Below are positions 32,528 to 42,454 of a stretch of DNA of 64,000 bases, one piece after another. The position numbers and the translations under genes were made by a program. The DNA is from JAPKZH01 sp964537875. GTDB lineage: Bacteria; Acidobacteriota; Aminicenantia; Aminicenantales; UBA4085. The notes beneath the pieces were generated by a model. The model searched no databases and was not told the DNA's origin. It was given only the letters and a program-made list of their open reading frames with translations. Location: the NCBI GenBank assembly GCA_964537875.1, contig CAZIDN010000001.1:1-64000 (forward strand). Direction: 5' to 3'. Within the stretch, counting starts at the first letter, position 1. Each line of letters begins with the position of its first letter.

Positions 32528-33235
32528 ATGAAAAAACAAGACGCCGAAAGTCTAGCCCCGGACAGGCCGATATCGATCGATCTGTCCGAAGTTTTTGGAC
32601 CGGTCTTGACGCTGATCATGCAGTTGCGACAAGCCCGCGACTTTGGGAATCCCGGTATTCTTAGGCAGCGCGTCCGTGAGCTCCTCGAGCGAACGGAACG
32701 GGAGGCTCAAAAGACCGGTTTTGCTCAGGCGGACATTCGCTCGGCCGAGTTTGCCTTGGTTGCCTTTCTGGATGAAACCATCATTGCCTCGGAGTGGAAC
32801 CAGAAGGACGAATGGCTGACCCGGCCTCTTCAGCTTGAGTTGTTTGACCGCTTTGATGCCGGAGAAGAATTTTTCACCAAACTCGACCGTTTGCGTCAGC
32901 GCCCCCTGGACAACCTGAGCTTGCTCAGGGTTTATTATCTATGCCTCGCTCTTGGATTCCGGGGAAAATATCAAGTTCTCGAGCGAGATAAAATCCGGCA
33001 GCTGATCGAAGACATTTATGCCGAAATCGCGCATCTCCAAAGGAAGCCCGTCCATGATCTCTCTCCCCACGGGCAAAGAAGGGATGAGATCGTCGATGTC
33101 GTCGTCCGGGAACTGCCTCCCTGGATCATTGGAGTTTTTGCTCTGGCGGGGGGATTTTTCTTTTATCTCGTCATGTCCTTCCTGATTTCCAGGTCGGCCG
33201 ATGAGGTCGTCCAGATCCTCAAAAACACGCTCTGA
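32528..33235 (+). CDS. tssL: T6SS inner-membrane protein TssL (DotU/IcmH family)
   Basis: A 235-residue protein: a cytoplasmic helical domain (LSEVFGPVLTLIMQLRQ, FALVAFLDETIIASEW, RPLQLELFDRFDAGEEFF, LRVYYLCLALGFRGKY) and one C-terminal membrane span (about 198-222, GVFALAGGFFFYLVMSFLI). The short form stops after the span and has no periplasmic OmpA domain, so cell-wall anchoring would need another protein. It is 33 bases after tssK and 50 before tssM. Confidence 0.94.
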   Translation: MKKQDAESLAPDRPISIDLSEVFGPVLTLIMQLRQARDFGNPGILRQRVRELLERTEREAQKTGFAQADIRSAEFALVAFLDETIIASEWNQKDEWLTRPLQLELFDRFDAGEEFFTKLDRLRQRPLDNLSLLRVYYLCLALGFRGKYQVLERDKIRQLIEDIYAEIAHLQRKPVHDLSPHGQRRDEIVDVVVRELPPWIIGVFALAGGFFFYLVMSFLISRSADEVVQILKNTL

Positions 33236-33285
33236 CCAGAAAGCCATCTGTCTGATATCATTCTTGAATTAAGGAAAGATCGTCC

Positions 33286-36200
33286 ATGAAAGGAATCATA
33301 AAAATTCAGAAGCGGAAACCCATCCTGATCGGGATTGCTTTTCTTCTGCTCATCATTCTGGTCTGGATGGGAGGCCGGTCGTTCGGATGGCCGCTGAATA
33401 CCCGTCTGCTCGCTGTCCTGATCATCCTTTTTGGGGGTATCCTTGTGCTTCTCTTTAAGTCGATGCGGGCCAACCGGGATGCAGCCTCCCTGGAACGATC
33501 CATCAAGATGCAGGCCGAGGATCAAAAGCGATCGATAAGACCGGAGAAGAAGGCGGAGGTCGAGGAGCTCGAAAGGGACCTTCTCGTCGCGATTGAATCG
33601 CTCAAAAAGTCAAAGCTCGGCCGGGGAAGAAGCGGGCGGGCGGCTCTCTACTCTCTCCCCTGGTATATGTTCATCGGGCCGCCGGCCGCCGGCAAGACCA
33701 CGGCGATCATCAATTCAGGCTTGGAATTTTCCTTCGGCTCCGACATCCGGGGCGTGGGCGGAACCCGCAACTGCGATTGGTTTTTCTCGAACTCGGCGAT
33801 CCTTCTGGATACGGCCGGACGGTATATCACGGAGGACGAGGATAAGGAAGAATGGTTGGCCTTCTTGGACATCCTCAAAAAGCACCGCCGGCGGAGCCCG
33901 ATTAACGGAGTCATTATCGGCATGAGTATCGCCGATCTCCTCAAAGCCTCCTTCGATGAACTCGAGTGGCATGCCAAGAACATCCGCCGTCGCATCGACG
34001 AGCTCATCCAACGACTGGGCGTTCGCTTTCCGGTTTATCTCGTCATCACCAAACTCGACCTTCTCCAGGGGTTTGTCGAGAGCTTCGAACATCTCAGTCG
34101 AACGGAAAGGGAACAAATATGGGGATGCACGTTATCCCCCGAGGAAGTGAGTTCCTCCAGCCCCCGCGAGGTTTTTGAACAAGAATTTGATCTTCTGGTA
34201 AAAGCCCTGGATGATTTTCGTCTGAAGCGGCTCAGCCTCGCCTCGAAACGGGAGAGCCGGGGGAGAGTGTATGTTTTTCCCTTGGAATTTGCCGGGATCA
34301 AAGAAAGTGTCGGTCAATTCATCGGGAAGCTCTTCCAGGCCAGCCCCTATCAAGAGGGTCCTGTTTTTCGCGGCTTTTACCTCACCAGCGGCACCCAGGA
34401 AGGGGTTCCGATCGACCGGGTCATCCAGGCCGTGGCCAAGCAGTTCGATCTGCCTTCGGAGATGATCAGCGAACCCGAAATCCAGAAAAAAAGCTACTTC
34501 ATCAGAAGGCTTTTTACCGATATCGTCATCCCTGACCGGAACCTGGTGGCTCGGACTTCACGGGCGTCCACCCAAAAAAACTTAATCCGGGCCGGCGTCA
34601 TTTTCGGTTCGCTCATCTGTTTGGGGGCGTTCATTTTTGGCGTCTCTCAAGGGTATGTGCGCAGTCAGAGCAGCCTGAAAAGCGCGAAGGGGATGGCCGC
34701 TTTGATAAAAGATGTAAACTGGGAGAAGCGGGATTCTTATGTTGAAAATCTCAAGCAGCTGGATGGCTTCCGGGAGAAGATGGTCGGCTTAGAGCAAAAA
34801 GAGATGAGGCATCCCCTCATCCGCTCGGGAATGTCCAGGACCGGCATGGTCCTCGTGGCCGCTCGTGAACTTTATTGTCGAAAAGGCAGCCCCTTCATTC
34901 AATATTATTACCATGAGCTAGAAAACCGTTTGAAAAAATTTCGGGGGGGAGAGGATTATCCCGCTTATGCCGTCCGGGACTTCTTCAAAGCGTACCTGCT
35001 TATGGGCGATGAAAGCCCCAGGCTTGATGGTTCGTATTCAGATTTCCTTAAGAAAGAGCTCATGGGAATTCCCAACCAGAAAATTTCGGACGAAAGCTCC
35101 GAAGAGATCAGCCTGCTGGTCGAACGTCAGATAGAGTATTTTGTCCAAAGCTTTGGAAAGGAATGGATGTCGCCGTTTGAGAACGATAAGAATCTTGTCC
35201 AATCCATTCGGACCTTGATCAACAAGCCGATCGAACTGGAGGATGACTACCAGAACTTCATAAGAGACGCCCAATCCAAGCTTCCCCAGACATTCACCTT
35301 ATCCCAGATTTTAAAAGGACAGCCCCAGGATTTTGTTTCCTGTGAGTTTAAGGTTCCGGGATCTTTCACCAAGGCGGGTTGGGAAGATTTTATCAAGCAG
35401 GCCATCGAAGACTGGAGTCAAATTCCGGAAAAGGAAAGCTGGATCCTCGGTCAAGCCCAGCCCGTGGGCCCTGATCTGCGCGACCCGAAAAAGCGGTCGG
35501 CAGGATTGAGAGAACTCTATTTCCAGGAGTATTCCCGCAACTGGTGGCAGTTTCTTCAGAGCATTCGCTATGCTCGCTTTGAAGATTTGAGTTCGGCTTC
35601 AGAAGCTTTGAAGATTTTAAGCGATCCCAAGGAGTCTCCCTTAAAGCTTATCCTGGATGCTGTGGCTCGGCAGACTCGCTTCGAGATAGAGCCAACCTCG
35701 GAAGGAGGAATTTTAAAGTCTTTAAAGCCGCTGACAGATATCGCGAAAAAGAAAGCACAAAAGAAGGTCCCAAAGATTGCAAAGAATGCCTTGGGCAAAG
35801 AGCCCCCAAGTCCTCCTAAGGAGGAACTCATTCAGGGGATCAACGAGGAATTTGCCAAGCTTCACAGTCTGAGCCCGGCGATCGGGGGAAAAGCGGAAAG
35901 CCCGAAAGAGCTCGCTGATTTGCTTGGGCAGTATGCCATCTTGAAAGAAAAGCTCCAATATATCGAGAGTGACCCTGGCCTCAAAGCGAAAGAAGTCGCT
36001 AGGGGCGTACTCGAGAAGCAAGGAGGAGAGCTCCCAGACGCCGTCAAGGTCATTCATACGGCGCTGCCGGAGAGCGATTTCGACGCCGAGGCTAGAACGG
36101 CGCTCTTTGAACAGCCCCTCAGAAACGTATGGGGAGTCATTCTCAAAGAGGTGCAAAACGGTTTGAATGACGTTTGGCGGAGAGATGTTTATCAGCCCTA

Positions 36201-36927
36201 TACGCAGATCTTGGCTTCTTTTTATCCCTTTGATCCACAGGGCAAAGATGATGCTCCTATGACTGAAGTTGCCCGGTTTTTCGATCCCAAGGAGGGGATT
36301 ATCGAAAAATTCATCAATGAAGAGCTCAAACCGTTTGTCAAGCTGGATACGTGGAAGTCCATTACCTGGATGGATCAGGGACTCTCTCTTTCGCCCTCGA
36401 CGGTGGACGCTCTCGAGAAAGCGAGGGCTATCAAGCAGGCTCTTTTTGAGGCCGGCAGTCTGAAGGTCAACTTCAGTCTTATGGCAGATTTACCCGAGCC
36501 TGTGGGGGTGAAAGATGAGAAGAAGAAAAAGGAGATAAAGAGCTCAATCGATCAAATCTCCCTTGATATCGCCGGAAAGCTTTATTCTTATAAAATGGGC
36601 CTTCCAATCTGGATCGATTTCTCCTGGCCCGGGACCGAAGGCCCCTTGGGCGCCCGCCTAACGATAAATTCCAAAAAATATAACTATGAGCCCAAAAAGT
36701 CTGAGGGAGCATGGGGCTTGTTCCGGCTGCTTGATAAAGCGGAAATCGCGGAGGTTGCGCCGACGGAATGTAATATCCGCTGGTTTTTTGGGCAGCCGGA
36801 CCTAAACCAGGTCAGAATCCAGTACAGGTTGAAGACGAAAAGTCCTTTTCATCCGTTCAGGGAGACAAAAGATTTCTTCCGTCTGCGAGTGCCGGAGAGC
36901 TTGATCCCTGACGTTGTCACGAACTAG
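33286..36927 (+). CDS. tssM: T6SS inner-membrane protein TssM (IcmF family)
   Basis: A 1213-residue protein of the usual TssM size. Membrane spans lie at about 10-28, 40-60 and 436-456. The cytoplasmic NTPase-like domain has Walker A GPPAAGKTT at 131-139 and a Walker B-like LLDTAGRY. The large periplasmic part ends in the strand-rich domain that contacts TssJ (WGLFRLLDKAEIA, RVPESLI). Walker A is intact, so nucleotide hydrolysis is possible, unlike in many TssM homologues. A Lys-rich stretch (about 820-850, KKKAQKKVPKIAKNA) lies in the periplasmic helical region. TssJ-L-M form the trans-envelope channel. Confidence 0.96.
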   Translation: MKGIIKIQKRKPILIGIAFLLLIILVWMGGRSFGWPLNTRLLAVLIILFGGILVLLFKSMRANRDAASLERSIKMQAEDQKRSIRPEKKAEVEELERDLLVAIESLKKSKLGRGRSGRAALYSLPWYMFIGPPAAGKTTAIINSGLEFSFGSDIRGVGGTRNCDWFFSNSAILLDTAGRYITEDEDKEEWLAFLDILKKHRRRSPINGVIIGMSIADLLKASFDELEWHAKNIRRRIDELIQRLGVRFPVYLVITKLDLLQGFVESFEHLSRTEREQIWGCTLSPEEVSSSSPREVFEQEFDLLVKALDDFRLKRLSLASKRESRGRVYVFPLEFAGIKESVGQFIGKLFQASPYQEGPVFRGFYLTSGTQEGVPIDRVIQAVAKQFDLPSEMISEPEIQKKSYFIRRLFTDIVIPDRNLVARTSRASTQKNLIRAGVIFGSLICLGAFIFGVSQGYVRSQSSLKSAKGMAALIKDVNWEKRDSYVENLKQLDGFREKMVGLEQKEMRHPLIRSGMSRTGMVLVAARELYCRKGSPFIQYYYHELENRLKKFRGGEDYPAYAVRDFFKAYLLMGDESPRLDGSYSDFLKKELMGIPNQKISDESSEEISLLVERQIEYFVQSFGKEWMSPFENDKNLVQSIRTLINKPIELEDDYQNFIRDAQSKLPQTFTLSQILKGQPQDFVSCEFKVPGSFTKAGWEDFIKQAIEDWSQIPEKESWILGQAQPVGPDLRDPKKRSAGLRELYFQEYSRNWWQFLQSIRYARFEDLSSASEALKILSDPKESPLKLILDAVARQTRFEIEPTSEGGILKSLKPLTDIAKKKAQKKVPKIAKNALGKEPPSPPKEELIQGINEEFAKLHSLSPAIGGKAESPKELADLLGQYAILKEKLQYIESDPGLKAKEVARGVLEKQGGELPDAVKVIHTALPESDFDAEARTALFEQPLRNVWGVILKEVQNGLNDVWRRDVYQPYTQILASFYPFDPQGKDDAPMTEVARFFDPKEGIIEKFINEELKPFVKLDTWKSITWMDQGLSLSPSTVDALEKARAIKQALFEAGSLKVNFSLMADLPEPVGVKDEKKKKEIKSSIDQISLDIAGKLYSYKMGLPIWIDFSWPGTEGPLGARLTINSKKYNYEPKKSEGAWGLFRLLDKAEIAEVAPTECNIRWFFGQPDLNQVRIQYRLKTKSPFHPFRETKDFFRLRVPESLIPDVVTN

Positions 36928-36937
36928 ACTGAACACC

Positions 36938-37939
36938 ATGTCGAGCCCAGCATTTTTTTACGGGAAGCTTCCGAACTTTAGCGATTTCGTCCGCCACAAC
37001 GCCAGCGGTTCAGAGGTCCGGGCTCTGGACCGGTGGCTCCAAGAAGGTCTCTATGCGGCCGCTCATCATTTCGGCCGGGACTGGAATGAGGCCTATGAAA
37101 GGGCTTCTGCCTACCATTTTATTTTTTCACCCGAGGATACGGGAGGGGGCGTTCTTGTCGGCATCTTACAACCCAGCCGTGACAGGAGCGAAAGGAAGTA
37201 TCCGTTCTGTGTGGCGCTCAAAGAGGAAAAAAGGACGTTCGATGAGAAGGCGATGCCCCTGATTCCTTTGGTTTTCGAGCTTTTTTTCGAGGAGTCCCGA
37301 GAAATCATCCAATTGGGGATGGAAGGGTTCTCCCTCTCGAATTTGGCGGAACGAATCGACGATTTGGGAACTTCGGTTGAGAAAAACGTAGAGGCCAGTC
37401 ACCGGAGTTTTCGAGAGTATCTCGCCGAAACCACCCAAGAAAGATTTTGGTCAGGCCTTTTCGGCAGCTTTAGCGATCCAAAGAAATTTCTCGTCGTCCA
37501 TAATATCATTGAGATTTTTCAGCCCGACTCGCCCTACATGCCCCGGTCCTCAAAGGTCTGCATTCGATTCCCCTTGAGCGGGCAAGAGCATTCCTCCATC
37601 CAGGAAGTCTGTTTTTGGGTTCAATTGTGCTCGCGGCTTCTCGGCGACAACCTCTTTCATCCCCATCTATTCTGGAAAGCCCACGGAAAAAATGGAAAAG
37701 ACTTCCTATTTCTTTTCCCGGGAAAGGTCCAGGCCAGGAGTTTTATTCAGCTGGTCGACCCTGATGCGGAGAATGACTCCGTCTGCAAGCTGGATGAGGA
37801 AGGGAAGGAGAAGCTGGCTCAGCGAGATCTCAGAATTCCAGCCGGATACAGCGAGCTTTTTGCCAGCCGGGAGTCGACTTTGGCGGATGTCTTGAGGGAG
37901 ATCAACCATTCCCAGGGCAAGGGAGAAGATTTTGATTGA
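36938..37939 (+). CDS. tagF: T6SS-associated regulator TagF
   Basis: A 333-residue cytoplasmic protein starting MSSPAFFYGKLPNFSDFVRH; the family motifs GKLP..SDFV, LDRWLQEGL and RKYPFCVAL are all visible. TagF restrains T6SS firing after translation; in Pseudomonas it counteracts Fha. In other species it is often fused to, or beside, the PppA phosphatase. Here no phosphatase gene occurs in the window and the extra C-terminal 100 residues (from about 230) are unassigned. The ATG at 36938 fits the family start. Confidence 0.88.
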   Translation: MSSPAFFYGKLPNFSDFVRHNASGSEVRALDRWLQEGLYAAAHHFGRDWNEAYERASAYHFIFSPEDTGGGVLVGILQPSRDRSERKYPFCVALKEEKRTFDEKAMPLIPLVFELFFEESREIIQLGMEGFSLSNLAERIDDLGTSVEKNVEASHRSFREYLAETTQERFWSGLFGSFSDPKKFLVVHNIIEIFQPDSPYMPRSSKVCIRFPLSGQEHSSIQEVCFWVQLCSRLLGDNLFHPHLFWKAHGKNGKDFLFLFPGKVQARSFIQLVDPDAENDSVCKLDEEGKEKLAQRDLRIPAGYSELFASRESTLADVLREINHSQGKGEDFD

Positions 37940-38088
37940 AATCGAGGAAGAATTCAGATAGAGTAAAAGGTCAGCAGGTCACAATTCCAAAACGCGAAGT
38001 GTTCAGGGTTGCCCGGATCGTGATTCCGGGAGCGCTTCTGAACCAGATAGAGATCCGAGAGTGGAGATCGAAAGGGTCCGGATGAACC

Positions 38089-39765
38089 ATGGCAGGGGAA
38101 CTGACAAGAATGGCTGAATCCTCGATTCCCGATAACGTGACGGAACTGCTCGACCCAGTTTCTTCAGATTCTCCGACCGGCCGGGACGCCGCCGCGGAAG
38201 AGAGCTATTTCAAGCTAGATCTGGAAATCGGGAAAGCCAACCCCAGCTATGGAATCTGCGCCGATCTGGCGACACAAATTCTCAAAGAAAAATGCAAAGA
38301 TCTCCGGGTCGCCTCATGGCTTTGTTTTGCCTGGTTCCGGATGGATAAAATGGCCGGCCTCCAGAACGGGATCCTCCTGCTCACGGGCTTATTGAAAAAG
38401 TACGGACCGGGGCTGTTCCCTGTGAACCCTCTTCACCGGAAAAGGGCTCTCCAGTACCTGAATTCGAGCCGCATGATCAAGCTGATCGAGGCGGAAAAAA
38501 TCAGCCGGGAAAATGCCCCTCTCGTTCAGGAGATCGTTCAGAATTTTGAGGCTTTCGTTTCAGAAGCGAAAAATCAGTATCCTGGGAATGTCCCTGAATT
38601 CAAGGATTTTTTCAAGGTGCTGGGGACGTTGAAGGAAACTGCCCAACAAGTCCTGGCCAAGGGCTCTCCCCAGGAAAAGCCGGTGCCCGCCCGAGGACCG
38701 GAAAGACAGCCGCCTCCCTTAGCAAAAACGGCTGCGGGAGAAGAAGCGGCCAAAAAGCCTTTTGCTCCGACAGGCACAAGCGCAAGGGATCTGGTTCTCG
38801 CTTCAGAAAAGGAAGCCCTGATTGCCATCAAGAAAGCGCTGAGATACCTTTCCCAGGAAGAAAAAGATGAGGTAAAACGATGTGAGCCCTATCTCTTTGC
38901 CCTGTCCCGGGCCCTTGTTTGGGGAAGAATGGCCCTCCCTCCTGAGGAAAATTCTGTGACTCAGGTTGGTTCGCCTGATTCCGCCATCCAGAACAAGTTT
39001 CAGGAATGGCTGGCCAATAGGGAATGGGACAAGCTGATCCCGGTCATCGAGTCCAACTTTCTTGATGAAGAGACAGGGTTCAAATTCTGGCTGAGGGGCC
39101 AAAAGCATCTGTGTTTCGCCTTGGATCAAAAGGGAGGACGAGCCGCGGCGGCCGCGGAAGAAATCAGGTCTCAGCTGTCCAACCTCCTCGAACGTTTTCC
39201 CGATTTGTGCCGGTTGAAATTTAGCAATCAGACGCCCTTTGTCGACGAGGAGGCGGCCCGATGGATCGAGGCCGAGATCACGCCCCGTTCAAAGAAAACG
39301 CAAGAGGCGATCCTGCTTCCTCCGATTCTCGGAGAGGATTATGAGCCCCTCAATAAGGACTACGAAAGGGCCTGCTCAGAGCTCCCCAAGAACTTTGAGA
39401 AAAATCTTCGGGCGTTTCAACAGAGTATAGCGGGCGAAACACGTCGGAAGGGGCGGTTTCTCTGTCTGTTGAATCTTGCCAATTTTTGCCTTGCGGCCAA
39501 GCAACACGCTCTCGCCAAGATCCATCTCGACCGCCTGTCGGAACAGATCGAAGCTTACCAGCTCGCCGAATGGGAGCCGGCCCTCTGTTTGGCAGCCTGG
39601 CAGTCCACCTTTCTGGTCAACCAAAAACTCCTCCAGGCCAAACCGGACTCCGAGCAACAGGCTTCGCTGGAAAAACAGCAGAAGATTCTCTTTATAAAAA
39701 TCGGAAATTATGACGGATCGCTGGCTCTCAAGCTGGCGAGCCTGACACCAAAAAAAGGAGAATGA
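38089..39765 (+). CDS. tssA: T6SS protein TssA
   Basis: A 558-residue protein. The ImpA N-terminal domain (about 15-130) carries the diagnostic LLDPVSSDSPTGRDAAAEESY and the helix VASWLCFAWFRMDKMAGLQNG. A Pro/Ala/Lys-rich linker at about 200-245 joins it to a helical C-terminal half. TssA primes and caps the growing sheath and tube. Two starts are possible (38089 and 38110). The 149 bases upstream hold no recognisable gene. Confidence 0.9.
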   Translation: MAGELTRMAESSIPDNVTELLDPVSSDSPTGRDAAAEESYFKLDLEIGKANPSYGICADLATQILKEKCKDLRVASWLCFAWFRMDKMAGLQNGILLLTGLLKKYGPGLFPVNPLHRKRALQYLNSSRMIKLIEAEKISRENAPLVQEIVQNFEAFVSEAKNQYPGNVPEFKDFFKVLGTLKETAQQVLAKGSPQEKPVPARGPERQPPPLAKTAAGEEAAKKPFAPTGTSARDLVLASEKEALIAIKKALRYLSQEEKDEVKRCEPYLFALSRALVWGRMALPPEENSVTQVGSPDSAIQNKFQEWLANREWDKLIPVIESNFLDEETGFKFWLRGQKHLCFALDQKGGRAAAAAEEIRSQLSNLLERFPDLCRLKFSNQTPFVDEEAARWIEAEITPRSKKTQEAILLPPILGEDYEPLNKDYERACSELPKNFEKNLRAFQQSIAGETRRKGRFLCLLNLANFCLAAKQHALAKIHLDRLSEQIEAYQLAEWEPALCLAAWQSTFLVNQKLLQAKPDSEQQASLEKQQKILFIKIGNYDGSLALKLASLTPKKGE

Positions 39766-39768
39766 ATC

Positions 39769-40293
39769 ATGTCAAGACCAATCGCGCCTAAAATCGGCAC
39801 CCGGGTTAAAGTCTCCATCCTCCCCAGTTCGGATGCCAAGGAAAGCGTTGAGCTCGATTATCGTCTTCTCATCCCCGGCAACCTGAGCCGGAGTGAGGCG
39901 GGGAGCCAAGGAGCGGTCAAAGATCGGCGGCTCAGGACGATCGCCCGGAAGGGAGATTTTGAAAAGGTCCTAAAGGATATCAATCCCAAGATCAAGATGT
40001 CGGTTCCCAACAAGCTTTCCGAGGACCCGACGGCGGAGATGGAAGTCAACCTGGACTTCAAGGAGATGAAAGATTTTCACCCGGATCAGATCGTCCACAA
40101 AGTGGAGCCCTTAAAAAATCTTCTGGAGGCCCGGGAGAAACTCAAACAGCTCAAGCTCCAGGTCCTTAAGGACGTGAAATTCCGGAAAGCCATCGAAGCC
40201 GTCCTCAAAGAGGGAGGCGGCAGTGTGGATGAACTCATCTCAAAGCTGGCCCCCGGTGAGGCTGAGGCCAAGAAGCAAAAGGCCAAGAAGTGA
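39769..40293 (+). CDS. tssB: T6SS sheath small subunit TssB (VipA)
   Basis: A 174-residue protein with the TssB/VipA core: VSILPSSDAKESVELDYRLLIPG, VLKDINPKIKMSVPN, and the segment with FKEMKDFHPDQIV, then a C-terminal helix (LEAREKLKQLKLQVL). With TssC it forms the contractile sheath. A start four bases after the tssA stop suggests coupling; the Lys/Ala-rich tail (EAEAKKQKAKK) is slightly longer than average. Confidence 0.96.
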   Translation: MSRPIAPKIGTRVKVSILPSSDAKESVELDYRLLIPGNLSRSEAGSQGAVKDRRLRTIARKGDFEKVLKDINPKIKMSVPNKLSEDPTAEMEVNLDFKEMKDFHPDQIVHKVEPLKNLLEAREKLKQLKLQVLKDVKFRKAIEAVLKEGGGSVDELISKLAPGEAEAKKQKAKK

Positions 40294-40331
40294 AGGTCCG
40301 GAGACAATGAAGGGATCTGAGGAGGTCTAAA

Positions 40332-41804
40332 ATGGAAAAAGAAAAAGAGAAAGAAAAAGGAACCGTCCAGGAAGTCGAGGTCGGCGCCGTCGAAGGCCTG
40401 ATCACGATGCTGGATACGGAAGAGAAAAAAAGCGCCGTCGCGGAGCTCATCACTCGGATCGGGAAGGAAGCCGAAGTCTTCCGGGTGGGCGGTGCCCTGA
40501 TCGATTCCTATATCGGCGAGATCGATAAGGTCATGAGCGCCCAGATGGATGAGATTCTCCATCATAAAGAATTTCAGGAGCTGGAATCGACCTGGCGCGG
40601 CCTGCATTTTCTCGTTCAGAACACGGAATTCAGCAAGCCTATTAAGTTCGAGCTTCTCGACTGCTCGAAAGAGGAACTGTACGAGGACCTCAACGAGGCC
40701 GCCATGGGCGAAGGATACGAGAAAGATTCAGGCCTCTGGCACCATATCTACTGGGGGGCTTATGACAAAGTCGGCGGGCATGCTTACACCTCCATCGTTG
40801 CTGATTTCCAGTTTGACAACACGGCCCAAGACATCAAATTAATGCAGCATCTAGCGATCCTCGGAGAAAGCGCTCAGTTGCCGTTTATCGCGAATTCCAG
40901 CTCCCAGTTTTTTGGAGAGAAAAATTTTGTGGATGTCATGAACAACCGTTTCCTTAAGGAACAGATTAATGACAGCGCCGAATACACCGCCTGGCGGGCC
41001 TTCCGCGACGATGATCGTTCCAAATATGTCGGCCTGGCCCTTCCTCGATTCCTGGGCAGGCTCCCTTACAGCCCTAAAGACGAACCGACCAAGAATTTCA
41101 ATTACAGCGAAGGAATCTACAAAGAAGGCCGGGATAACAGCCTCTGGTGCAGTGCCTCATTTGCCCTGGCCTCCAACATGGTCAGGAGCTTTGAAAATTG
41201 GGGCTGGAGCGTCAAACTGGTCGGGGTCGATTCCGGGGGCATTGTCAAAAATCTGCCGACTCCGACCTACGAAGAACACGGCCAGACAAAGCTCAAAGTC
41301 CCCGTCGAATCATCTGTCGGACAGGCTAAAGACTATGAGCTGGCCGAGCTCGGCTTCATTCCGCTAGCCCACTGGGAGAGGACGGATTACGCCTGTTTCT
41401 TCGAGGTCCCCTCCGTCCAGAGGCCGAAGCTCATCAAGAATGATCCTCAGGCGACAGCCAATTATGCTGTTGGAGCCAGACTCCAATACACGTTCCTTGT
41501 TACCCGGATTGCTCACTATCTGAAGTACCGCCAGCTTCGGTTTGTCGGGGCCAATAAGAATGCGGGGGAGATCCAGGAGGATTTGTCGAATTGGCTGAAA
41601 ACCATTACCTCCGACCAGCCCAGCGCTCCAGAAAGCGTCATTGCCGAACGGCCTCTGCGGTCTTTTCAGCTGACAGTCAAGCCTCTGGAGGAAAAACCCG
41701 GATTCTTCCAGATCGATGCCGAGTTCAGGCCTCATATCGCTATCACCGGGATGGACATCTCGCTAAAACTGGTGGCCTATCACTCGGCTGAAGAAGCGGC
41801 CTAA
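40332..41804 (+). CDS. tssC: T6SS sheath large subunit TssC (VipB)
   Basis: A 490-residue protein with the usual TssC segments: ESTWRGLHFLVQNTEFS, DVMNNRFLKEQIND, YVGLALPRFLGRLPYS, WCSASFALASNMVRSF and the C-terminal FQIDAEFRPHIAITGM. It starts with an unusually charged, Lys/Glu-alternating N-terminus (MEKEKEKEKEKG). GAGGAGG precedes the ATG. Confidence 0.97.
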   Translation: MEKEKEKEKGTVQEVEVGAVEGLITMLDTEEKKSAVAELITRIGKEAEVFRVGGALIDSYIGEIDKVMSAQMDEILHHKEFQELESTWRGLHFLVQNTEFSKPIKFELLDCSKEELYEDLNEAAMGEGYEKDSGLWHHIYWGAYDKVGGHAYTSIVADFQFDNTAQDIKLMQHLAILGESAQLPFIANSSSQFFGEKNFVDVMNNRFLKEQINDSAEYTAWRAFRDDDRSKYVGLALPRFLGRLPYSPKDEPTKNFNYSEGIYKEGRDNSLWCSASFALASNMVRSFENWGWSVKLVGVDSGGIVKNLPTPTYEEHGQTKLKVPVESSVGQAKDYELAELGFIPLAHWERTDYACFFEVPSVQRPKLIKNDPQATANYAVGARLQYTFLVTRIAHYLKYRQLRFVGANKNAGEIQEDLSNWLKTITSDQPSAPESVIAERPLRSFQLTVKPLEEKPGFFQIDAEFRPHIAITGMDISLKLVAYHSAEEAA

Positions 41805-41849
41805 ATCAAAATGCCTTGAAACGAGCTTTTTTGAAACTAAATCCAATCT

Positions 41850-41858
41850 AAAGGAGGT
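41850..41858 (+). promoter_or_regulatory. Strong Shine-Dalgarno sequence of hcp
   Basis: AAAGGAGGT, seven bases before the hcp ATG, is the strongest ribosome site in the locus and fits the high demand for tube subunits. Confidence 0.7.
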
Positions 41859-41864
41859 TTTTTC

Positions 41865-42347
41865 ATGGCTTTTAAAGGAGAACTGTTCATCGAAGGACCA
41901 GACGGCCCCCTCGAGGGACCGCGGGAAAACGGAACGAGTCTCATCTACGAGTTCAATCACGAGGTTTACCTACCCTACGAAACGGAAACCAACAGGGTCC
42001 AAGGATCTCGCCGGCTGACCGCGTTTTCTCTGACCAAGGATATTGACAAGATCACGCCCATCCTCTACCAGTACTGCTGCGAAGGGACCAAAATGAAATC
42101 AGTGACGATCATTCTTTACAAAATCAAAGAAGCGAGTGAGACTCCCTACTTCAATTATATCCTGGAGAACGCGACGATCGTTTCCGTCAAGAACGTGATG
42201 CCCACCACCAAGATCAAGGAGAATGAGAATGTCGGCCATCTTGAAGAAGTGAAATTCATGGCCGAAAAGTTCACTTGGAATTACGAACCCACGGATAAAG
42301 ACGGACGAAAAGGGGGAAGCCCGACTTATCAAGAGGTGGCCTTCTAG
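41865..42347 (+). CDS. hcp: T6SS tube protein Hcp (TssD)
   Basis: A 160-residue protein of the Hcp1 family, forming the hexameric inner-tube rings. Family features: EGPDGPLEGP near the N-terminus, LIYEFNHEVYLPYE, DKITPILYQYCCEGTKM, and the C-terminal EEVKFMAEKFTWNYEP. Length fits a plain Hcp with no effector fusion. It has its own strong ribosome site and 60-base leader, so expression independent of tssC is possible. Confidence 0.96.
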   Translation: MAFKGELFIEGPDGPLEGPRENGTSLIYEFNHEVYLPYETETNRVQGSRRLTAFSLTKDIDKITPILYQYCCEGTKMKSVTIILYKIKEASETPYFNYILENATIVSVKNVMPTTKIKENENVGHLEEVKFMAEKFTWNYEPTDKDGRKGGSPTYQEVAF

Positions 42348-42454
42348 TAAAAATCTTAGAAATCCTCCTCGTCTCAAACTCTATCTGGAATTTTTAATTT
42401 TTTGAAGAGCGTCTGATCGAGTAGATTAGTTTTTTTGGTCTGGCCAACGCTGAA

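Noticed and set aside
32528..33235. TssL truncated by loss of an OmpA domain
   Set aside because: Short TssL proteins ending after the membrane span are normal in many systems; no OmpA-like remnant follows.
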